A stretch of DNA of 12,983 nucleotides from JAWXCE01 sp034440495 (GTDB taxonomy: Bacteria > Pseudomonadota > Alphaproteobacteria > Rhizobiales > Rhodomicrobiaceae). Shown in pieces: positions 8,307 to 12,983 of the stretch. The notes under the pieces were generated by a model. The model had not been told where the DNA came from and did no database searches. It saw nothing but the letters and a program-made list of their open reading frames with translations. The position numbers and the translations under genes were made by a program. Numbering within the stretch: the first letter of the stretch is position 1; each line of letters opens with the position of its first letter. The stretch lies in NCBI GenBank assembly GCA_034440495.1, contig JAWXCE010000082.1:1-12983 (forward strand), given 5' to 3'.

Positions 8307-9344
8307 TTAAACATCGCGCTTGGGGGCGCGGGCGACAATATCGCGCAACACTGTGGCCAGTTTATTCTGGTCGCGCAGCACGGATGTCAACTCGGCCTGC
8401 TGCTGCGCTTGCTCCTCGACCCACTCGCGCACAACCTTCTGCTCCGCGCGCATCTGCTTCACGAGGCCGTCAATGCCCCGGGACAGTTCCTTTAATGTCT
8501 CGCTGTCGTTGTTCCGCCCCGCGCCCTGCTCGAACTTGTCGCCCATCTCCGTGATGCTGCGCTGCATGTCGAGAAGTGCAAAGCGCAGTTGCGCTGGCGA
8601 TCCCTGATTGTTCGAAGCCGTCTCTGGCGACATCTCGGTGATGCCGGACAGCCATTCTTCCAGCTCGTTATAGAAGCGGTTTTGCGCCTGGCTTGCCTGC
8701 AAATCGAGGAAGCCGAGAATAAGCGATCCGGCGAGGCCGAAAAGCGAGGCAGAGAATGCGGTGCCCATGCCGTCTAACGGTTTCTGCAAACCGGTTTTCA
8801 GTTCGTCGAAAACCTGATTGCTGTCACCGCCGTTTGCGTTCAGAGAGCCTATCACGCCGCTGACGGACTGAATGGTTTCCAGCAGACCCCAAAATGTGCC
8901 GAGCAGCCCGAGGAAAATCAGCAGTCCAACCAGATAGCGTGTCGTTTCCCGCGTTTCGTCGAGGCGCGAGGCGATGGAGTCGAGGATCGAGCGCATGGCG
9001 GCGGTGGAGATTGCGGCTGTGCCCTGGCGGCGGCGCAGCATGGTCGCCATAGGCGCCAGCATTACGGGCGCGCGCTCCATGGCGAGGCCGGGATCGGAGA
9101 TGCGGAAATTGTTCACCCAGCGGATTTCCGGGTAAAGCCGCAGCACCTGCTGAAGCGCAAAAATAACGCCAAAAAAAAGAACGCCGAGAATAAGACTGTT
9201 CAGACCAGGGTTAGCTTTGAAATTTGTTAATATCTGATCGTAGAGGATAACTCCTAGAAAACCGATAAGAACGATGAATAAAAACATCCGCCACAAGAAC
9301 ACTCCGGGCGATGAAAGCGTTTTGTAATAGGTTGGTTTCGACAT
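8307..9344 (-). CDS. MotA/TolQ/ExbB-type proton channel subunit
   Basis: A 345-residue inner-membrane protein, the likely partner of the MotB/OmpA-like protein. I see hydrophobic segments at about 17-38, 48-66, 137-158 (YLVGLLIFLGLLGTFWGLLE) and 194-214 (GTAFSASLFGLAGSLILGFL). The last two have the small-residue and Thr-rich pattern of MotA/TolQ/ExbB helices 3 and 4 that line the proton path. The C-terminal part (about 250-345) is charged and probably coiled coil. I chose the start at 9344 (MSKPTYYKT). The frame extends to an ATG at 9419, but that would lie upstream of the predicted transcription start, and its extra 25 residues look non-coding. A GGAA site stands nine bases before 9344. The last residues precede the partner gene by 25 bases. 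The substrate or task energised by the complex is not readable. Confidence 0.88.
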   Translation of the reverse strand: MSKPTYYKTLSSPGVFLWRMFLFIVLIGFLGVILYDQILTNFKANPGLNSLILGVLFFGVIFALQQVLRLYPEIRWVNNFRISDPGLAMERAPVMLAPMATMLRRRQGTAAISTAAMRSILDSIASRLDETRETTRYLVGLLIFLGLLGTFWGLLETIQSVSGVIGSLNANGGDSNQVFDELKTGLQKPLDGMGTAFSASLFGLAGSLILGFLDLQASQAQNRFYNELEEWLSGITEMSPETASNNQGSPAQLRFALLDMQRSITEMGDKFEQGAGRNNDSETLKELSRGIDGLVKQMRAEQKVVREWVEEQAQQQAELTSVLRDQNKLATVLRDIVARAPKRDV

Positions 9345-9408
9345 GTGACCGCGTTCCGCTGACGCCCCTGTTTGAGGCTTTCTTGACGTTCTGCATTCGT
9401 CTCCGCCC

Positions 9409-9438
9409 CTTATAGGCAAAAATTGTATGCGGCGGCAA
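9409..9438 (-). promoter_or_regulatory. Candidate promoter of the MotA/TolQ-like gene pair
   Basis: Read on the minus strand, TTGCCG (9433-9438) and TATAAG (9409-9414) are 18 bases apart. Transcription would begin near 9402, giving a leader of about 58 bases to the start at 9344 and excluding the upstream ATG at 9419. This would let the channel pair be expressed apart from efp and the phosphatase gene. Confidence 0.4.
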
Positions 9439-9482
9439 ACGGCAAGTGCGGAGAGAGGCGAAAGTTCGGATTTCAGTTAAGG

Positions 9483-10277
9483 CTAGGCGCTAGCACGCAC
9501 CAGTGCGGTGAGGTTCTTCTGGATGGATTCATTGCCAGCGATAATTGTCCCGGTTTTGAGCATCGCCGCGCCGCCGTCCGCATCGGTCACAAAGCCGCCC
9601 GCCTCGCGCACCAGCACAATGCCAGCCGCCATGTCCCAAGGCTGAATGCCGCGCTCCCAGTAGCCATCGAAGCGCCCTGCCGCAACCCAGGCAAGATCGA
9701 GGGCCGCCGACCCTGTGCGTCGGATACCCGCCGCCGCGCCCATCACGGATTTCAACTCCCGCAGTGATCGCTCGTGCCCCTCTTTGCCGCGATGGGGAAT
9801 GCCGGTGACAATCACGGCGTCATCAAGGCTGTTGCGCGCGGCAACACGCAAACGGCGCTGGTCATTGAGATAGGCACCTTTGCCGCGTTCGGCTGCATAG
9901 ACGTCTCCGGTGGCGGGATTGTAAATTAGGCCGGCTACAAGTTCGCCGTCGCGCTGCAAGGCGATTGAAATGGTGAATAGCGGGATGCCATGCAGGAAAT
10001 TGGTGGTGCCGTCAAGCGGGTCGACGATCCAGCAATGGGTTTTATCTGGCCCCTCGACCAACCCGCGCTCCTCCATCAGGAACGAATAGCCGTGGCGAGC
10101 TTTCGCCAGTTCCTCATAAATGATTTTCTCCGCTTTATGATCGGCCGCGGAGACAAAGTTAGCGGGGCCTTTCAAGGAAACCTGAAGATTTTCCACCTCG
10201 CCAAAATCGCGGGCAAGGCTTTTGCCCGCCTTGCGCGCGGCGTTCATCATCACGGTCGTAAGCGCCGAAGCGGCCAT
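9483..10277 (-). CDS. suhB: Inositol monophosphatase family protein
   Basis: A 264-residue cytoplasmic Mg2+-dependent phosphatase of full family length. The metal-binding residues are visible: Glu in LMEERG (E70), the IVDPLDGTTNF motif (84-94; D86, D89), and the second family motif WDMAAGIVLVREAGG (214-228; D215). The family hydrolyses myo-inositol-1-phosphate and related sugar phosphates. In E. coli SuhB also takes part in rRNA transcription antitermination; whether that holds here cannot be told from sequence. The symbol is given by family resemblance, and other members (for example 3'-phosphoadenosine phosphatases) remain possible, although the DPLDGTTNF pattern fits the SuhB group best. 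The ribosome site is GAGAGGAA, eight bases before the ATG. It lies 84 bases after efp on the same strand, so the two may share a transcript. Confidence 0.9.
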   Translation of the reverse strand: MAASALTTVMMNAARKAGKSLARDFGEVENLQVSLKGPANFVSAADHKAEKIIYEELAKARHGYSFLMEERGLVEGPDKTHCWIVDPLDGTTNFLHGIPLFTISIALQRDGELVAGLIYNPATGDVYAAERGKGAYLNDQRRLRVAARNSLDDAVIVTGIPHRGKEGHERSLRELKSVMGAAAGIRRTGSAALDLAWVAAGRFDGYWERGIQPWDMAAGIVLVREAGGFVTDADGGAAMLKTGTIIAGNESIQKNLTALVRASA

Positions 10278-10361
10278 GGCGGTTCCTCTCGGTTGCGATT
10301 ACGGAAGGCCGCAAGCGTTACTTCGTATCTGGTGCATGGGTTGTGGTATTTGAAGCGCCCG

Positions 10362-10925
10362 CTACTCCGCGCGGCGGATATACGTCATCTCATTGGTGTC
10401 TACGAGCACGCGCTCGCCCGAGCCGACGAAAGGCGGTACAAGAATGCGAATGCCGTTTTCCAGCATGGCGGGTTTAAACGACGATGCGGCCGTTTGACCT
10501 TTCACAACCGGGTCAGCCTCAGTGATCCGCAGTGTGACCTGATCGGGCAGCGACACGCCAATGGAGCGGCCCTCGTGGCTTTCCACCATCACCGTCATGC
10601 CCTCTTGCAAGAACGCGGCCCGCTCGCCCACGAAATCCTGTGGGATTTCGAGTTGCTCGTATGTTTCTGAATCCATGAACACCAGCATGTCGCCCTGAAC
10701 ATACAGAAACTGGTAATCTTTCTGCTCCAGCCGCACGCGATCTACCGCCTCTGATGACCGGAATCGCTGGTTTAGCTTGGTGCCGTGAATGAGGCTTTTC
10801 AGCTCGACCTGGTTGTAGGCTGGACCTTTGCCAGGCTTCACTGCCTGCGTTTTTACCGCGATCCAGATGTCGCCTTCATATTGAATGACGTTACCAGGTC
10901 GAATTTCATTGCCGTTAATTTTCAT
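10362..10925 (-). CDS. efp: Translation elongation factor P
   Basis: A 187-residue ribosome-bound factor that relieves stalling at consecutive prolines. The N-terminal KOW-like domain carries the conserved loop VKPGKGPAYNQVEL; the loop lysine is K33, the position that in many bacteria receives beta-lysine from EpmA. A middle OB domain includes YLYV-type strands (FLYVQGDMLVFMD), and the C-terminal OB domain has the family stretch VTLRITEADPVVKGQTAAS. Length is normal. The start at 10925 (MKINGNEIRPG) fits the family N terminus, yet no good Shine-Dalgarno precedes it: the bases before the ATG read CAGACCGCTCCC. No EpmA or EpmB gene lies in the window. The factor's target proteins cannot be inferred here. 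Confidence 0.97.
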   Translation of the reverse strand: MKINGNEIRPGNVIQYEGDIWIAVKTQAVKPGKGPAYNQVELKSLIHGTKLNQRFRSSEAVDRVRLEQKDYQFLYVQGDMLVFMDSETYEQLEIPQDFVGERAAFLQEGMTVMVESHEGRSIGVSLPDQVTLRITEADPVVKGQTAASSFKPAMLENGIRILVPPFVGSGERVLVDTNEMTYIRRAE

Positions 10926-10959
10926 GGGAGCGGTCTGTTTTTGATTGAATACCTATAGC

Positions 10960-10990
10960 ATGTTAGGGCGCTTTTCACCCGCCCTGTCAA
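10960..10990 (-). promoter_or_regulatory. Candidate efp promoter
   Basis: On the minus strand a perfect TTGACA lies at 10985-10990. The downstream hexamer is less clear: TAACAT at 10960-10965 (19-base spacing) or CCTAAC two bases earlier (17-base spacing). The spacer contains a short inverted repeat, GGGCG...CGCCC, with a 9-base centre. Transcription would start about 25-30 bases before the efp ATG. Confidence 0.45.
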
Positions 10991-11031
10991 GCGCCACAGC
11001 GAAGCCCGAGAGGCTCATTCCAGGGACAACC

Positions 11032-11340
11032 TCATACCTTCACGAGGCCCACATGGCGCTTTATGACCTCAATGTCGCCGGACATCCGATCAATTGAGGT
11101 CTGCATTGATCCCATACGAACCTCTAACAAAGTTGTGCGAAGAGCTAATTCCTTTACGTCTGTTTTTATCACTAAAATCTCGGATTTCATTTCCGAAACA
11201 TCGGACTTGATTTCCGAAACATCGGACTTGATTTCCGAAACATCGGACTTGATTTCCGAAATTTCGGACTTGATTTCCGAAATTTCGGCGCGAATTTCCT
11301 TTAGAATTTCTAAAGTCAGGTCACGTGGCTGATCTGGCAT
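11032..11340 (-). CDS. Small heptad-repeat coiled-coil protein
   Basis: A 102-residue soluble protein with no signal peptide or membrane segment. I recall the opening DLTLEILKEIRAEI as a type seen in small uncharacterised bacterial proteins, but give it no function. Residues 17-60 are successive heptads of the form S-E-I-K-S-D/E-V/I, with Ile/Val at the core positions; 61-98 continue as a less regular amphipathic helix (LLEVRMGSMQTSIDRMSGDI). It should form a long parallel coiled coil, so it is likely an oligomer or adaptor. The start at 11340 is the only in-frame ATG ahead of the helix; the ribosome site (GAAAG, ten bases upstream) is weak. The gene is clearly more AT-rich than its neighbours, which suggests a different origin. 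The opposite strand is also open here, but only as a product of the 21-base repeat. Confidence 0.65.
   Translation of the reverse strand: MPDQPRDLTLEILKEIRAEISEIKSEISEIKSDVSEIKSDVSEIKSDVSEMKSEILVIKTDVKELALRTTLLEVRMGSMQTSIDRMSGDIEVIKRHVGLVKV
11180..11284. repeat. 21-base tandem repeat, five units, inside the coiled-coil gene
   Basis: Units begin at 11180, 11201, 11222, 11243 and 11264, each TCGGACTTGATTTCCGAA plus a three-base tail (ACA in the first three, ATT in the last two). Units 2 and 3 are identical; unit 1 differs at a few bases. Diverged copies flank both sides (for example 11285-11305). Each unit encodes one heptad in the minus-strand gene, so gain or loss of a unit keeps the frame. 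Confidence 0.9.
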
Positions 11341-11357
11341 GAACTACATCTTTCGCC

Positions 11358-11397
11358 GTTCTATTTGTAAACTAGAACTAACCAACGCTTTAGGCAA
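11358..11397 (-). promoter_or_regulatory. Palindrome overlapping a weak promoter before the coiled-coil gene
   Basis: GTTCTA (11358-11363) and TAGAAC (11373-11378) are perfect 6-base inverted arms around a 9-base centre that itself contains TTT/AAA. On the minus strand a weak promoter can be drawn: TTGCCT (11392-11397), 17 bases, TAGTTT (11369-11374), with the palindrome over the -10 site. There is no T-run, so it is not a standard terminator for phnC. It could be an operator, or chance in AT-rich DNA. Confidence 0.25.
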
Positions 11398-11408
11398 GCT
11401 ATCGAACT

Positions 11409-12092
11409 TTAAGCGATCCGGCCGCCCCGCATCTCCAGCACGCGGTCGGCGAACTTGGCGGCGAGGTGCGGCTGGTGCAGCGTGCACAGGATGGCGAGGC
11501 CGCGCGTTTTGCACAGGGCGTGCATGAGTTCGAGCACCTGCGCGGCGGTGTCGGGGTCGAGGCTGGCGACGGGTTCGTCGGCGAGTAGAATGCGGCTTTC
11601 CTGCGCAAGCGCCCGCGCGATGGCGACGCGCTGCTGCTGTCCGCCGGAGAGCGTATCGGCGCGCTGATCGGTTTGCCGCTCAAGCCCCACAGCCGCCAGC
11701 GCAGCCCGCGCCCGCTCAATGTCATCGCGCGAAAACACGTTTGACGCGACGCGCCAGCAGGACGCCACACCCAGCCGCCCGGCCAGTACATTGGCGAGCG
11801 CGGAGCGGCGCCGGATCAGATTGAATTGCTGGAAAACCACACCGATCTCGCGCCGCGCGTGTTGCAAGGGACCGCCGGATAAAGGGTGAAACGCTTTGCC
11901 ACCGAGATGGATTTCCCCGGCATCAGGTTCGGTGAGGCGCGTCAGGCAGCGGAAAAGCGTGGTTTTGCCCGAGCCACTAGCGCCCAGCACCGCGACGAAC
12001 TCTCCCGGCGCCAGTGAAAGGGAGGCGTCCTGCAGCGCCGCCGCATCCCCGAATTTTTTCGACAGCCCGCGCGCGCTCAGCACCTCGCTCAT
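11409..12092 (-). CDS. phnC: Phosphonate/phosphite ABC importer ATP-binding protein
   Basis: A 227-residue cytoplasmic ATPase that powers the importer. In order: Walker A GASGSGKTT (37-45), Q-loop VFQQFNLI (86-93), signature LSGGQQQR (148-155), Walker B ILLADEP (168-174), D-loop SLDPD, and switch His206 in TLHQPH. QQFNLIRRRSALANVLAGRLG-like sequence after the Q-loop is diagnostic of PhnC. It is rather short for the family (often 240-280) because the C terminus ends soon after the last strand (MRGGRIA). I chose the ATG at 12092; the frame stays open for a further 251 codons upstream, but that is the phnE region read in another frame. The ATG overlaps the phnE stop as ATGA, a sign of coupled translation. 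Substrate could be phosphonate, phosphite or another phosphorus compound. Confidence 0.92.
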   Translation of the reverse strand: MSEVLSARGLSKKFGDAAALQDASLSLAPGEFVAVLGASGSGKTTLFRCLTRLTEPDAGEIHLGGKAFHPLSGGPLQHARREIGVVFQQFNLIRRRSALANVLAGRLGVASCWRVASNVFSRDDIERARAALAAVGLERQTDQRADTLSGGQQQRVAIARALAQESRILLADEPVASLDPDTAAQVLELMHALCKTRGLAILCTLHQPHLAAKFADRVLEMRGGRIA

Positions 12093-12889
12093 AACAGTCT
12101 CCGCCGCAGCCACGCGCTGAACGTGTCGATACTCGTCACCATCACGAGGATAATGAGGATGATGGTTAGCACACGATCGAATGCCAGCAGGTCGATGCTG
12201 TTTTTCAACTCCTGCCCAACGCCGCCCGCGCCGACGATGCCGAGCACTGTCGAGGCGCGCACGTTGAACTCCCACATGTAGAGCAATATCGAGGTTAGCG
12301 CTGGCAGCACGTCCGGCAGCAGCGCGTAGGTGATGACCTTGAATCGGCTGGCGCCGCTCATGACCGCCGCCTCCAGCGGCCCCGGCTCTGCGCTCTCGAT
12401 CGCCTCGGCCCAGAGCTTGGCGAGCGACCCTGCAGTGTGAAGCGCCACCCCGAGCACGCCCGCGAATGGCCCCAGCCCCACCGCCGCCACGAAAATGAGA
12501 GCGAACACGAAGCTGTCGATGCCACGCAGCGCGTTCAGCAGCCACCTTGCTGGATAGTACATCCATCCGCCCGCTGATGTGTTCCGCGCCGCAAAAAAGC
12601 ATAAGGGAGCCGCAATCATAGCGCCGAACGACGTGCCGACAGTCGCGATGGCGACGGTTTCCGCCGCACGCAGCAGAAGGTCGTTCAAATCGCTTAGGTC
12701 CGGCGGCCACGCGCGCGCAAGCCAGTTCGCCAGCCTCGGCAGCCCGTCGACCAGCTTGCTGACGCTGACTCCGGAAACGTTCAGAAAAAACGTGTAAAAC
12801 GCGGCGCCGATCAGGAGGAGCGCGATGAATCGCAATCTCCCCCACTGGAGCGGCGCTTTCACCCGGTCATTGGCGCGCTTCTCCGTCAT
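12089..12889 (-). CDS. phnE: Phosphonate/phosphite ABC importer permease
   Basis: A 266-residue inner-membrane permease. I see hydrophobic segments at about 20-37, 75-100, 125-155, 195-220 and 238-258. The ABC-permease loop that docks on the ATPase is LEAAVMSGASRFKVITYALLP (from 172, EAA...G form). The family stretch STVLGIVGAGGVGQEL (213-228) follows. Length is typical of PhnE. Its ATG shares one base with the stop of the binding-protein gene (TAATG) and its stop overlaps the phnC start, so the three genes are one translationally coupled operon. Only one permease gene is visible in the window, so the permease is probably a homodimer unless a second lies elsewhere. Confidence 0.93.
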   Translation of the reverse strand: MTEKRANDRVKAPLQWGRLRFIALLLIGAAFYTFFLNVSGVSVSKLVDGLPRLANWLARAWPPDLSDLNDLLLRAAETVAIATVGTSFGAMIAAPLCFFAARNTSAGGWMYYPARWLLNALRGIDSFVFALIFVAAVGLGPFAGVLGVALHTAGSLAKLWAEAIESAEPGPLEAAVMSGASRFKVITYALLPDVLPALTSILLYMWEFNVRASTVLGIVGAGGVGQELKNSIDLLAFDRVLTIILIILVMVTSIDTFSAWLRRRLL

Positions 12890-12983
12890 TATTTCTGTTT
12901 GATCTTGCCAACGGCGATGCCCGCGTCCTCGATCAGCTTGTAACTGGCGTGGCTGCCGTCAACCCAGCCTGTATAGCGGGGCG
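12889..12983 (-). CDS. phnD: Phosphonate-type periplasmic binding protein, C-terminal end only
   Basis: The last 31 codons of a gene entering from the right edge. The sequence includes RYTGWVDGSHASYKLI and ends AVGKIKQK, followed by TAA at 12889-12891. The SHASYKLI-type ending and the position directly before phnE make a PhnD-like periplasmic binding protein the natural reading. The fragment is too short to prove the family by itself or to indicate the ligand. The stop shares a base with the phnE start. Confidence 0.65.
   Translation of the reverse strand, partial: PRYTGWVDGSHASYKLIEDAGIAVGKIKQK

Noticed and set aside
9990..10670. A 226-codon plus-strand frame across the phosphatase and efp genes
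   Set aside because: It runs opposite two clear genes and through the gap between them, and has no family motif or ribosome site.
11409..12845. A 478-codon minus-strand frame spanning phnC and most of phnE
   Set aside because: Its last 227 codons are phnC; the upstream 251 codons are an Arg/Ala/Gly-rich reading of phnE in another frame, expected by chance in GC-rich DNA. The ATGA overlap fixes the phnC start.

Overview
The window looks like chromosomal DNA of an alphaproteobacterium, most likely of the order Hyphomicrobiales (Rhizobiales). This rests on three things: a ~1,600-residue NAD-dependent glutamate dehydrogenase, the gene block efp - inositol monophosphatase - MotA/TolQ-like - MotB/OmpA-like, and generally high GC with alphaproteobacterial codon choice. 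There are no tRNAs, rRNAs, CRISPR arrays, transposases or phage genes that I can see.

Layout. (1) 1-526, minus strand: the 5' part of a secreted protein built from ~23-residue repeats, cut by the window edge. (2) 527-840: a 314-base divergent intergenic region with weak promoter and operator candidates. (3) 841-7082, plus strand: a giant NAD-glutamate dehydrogenase followed after 53 bases by an MFS permease of the UMF1/Atg22-like type, probably co-transcribed. (4) 7083-7249: a convergent gap holding a two-armed dispersed repeat. (5) 7250-10925, minus strand, transcribed in the order efp, suhB-like, motA/tolQ-like, motB/ompA-like: elongation factor P, an inositol-phosphatase-family enzyme, and an inner-membrane proton-channel pair with a peptidoglycan-binding partner. 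(6) 11032-11340, minus strand: an AT-rich small gene for a heptad-repeat coiled-coil protein, carrying a 21-base tandem repeat. (7) 11409-12983, minus strand: phnD (3' end only), phnE and phnC of a phosphonate/phosphite-type ABC importer, tightly coupled by overlapping stop and start codons.

How the genes fit together. The glutamate dehydrogenase would feed 2-oxoglutarate into central metabolism and release ammonium; the permease next to it may move a related metabolite, but its substrate cannot be read from sequence. The MotA/MotB-like pair looks like a stator-type envelope complex without flagellar genes nearby. The phn genes import an organic or reduced phosphorus compound. No gene for using that compound lies in the window.

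Most of the window is ordinary housekeeping and accessory DNA. I did not find a convincing new multi-gene system. The points most worth a second look are the heptad-repeat gene with its length-variable-looking tandem repeat, the period-23 secreted repeat protein, the binding protein - permease - ATPase order of the phn cluster, and the non-flagellar MotA/MotB-like pair linked to efp and suhB.
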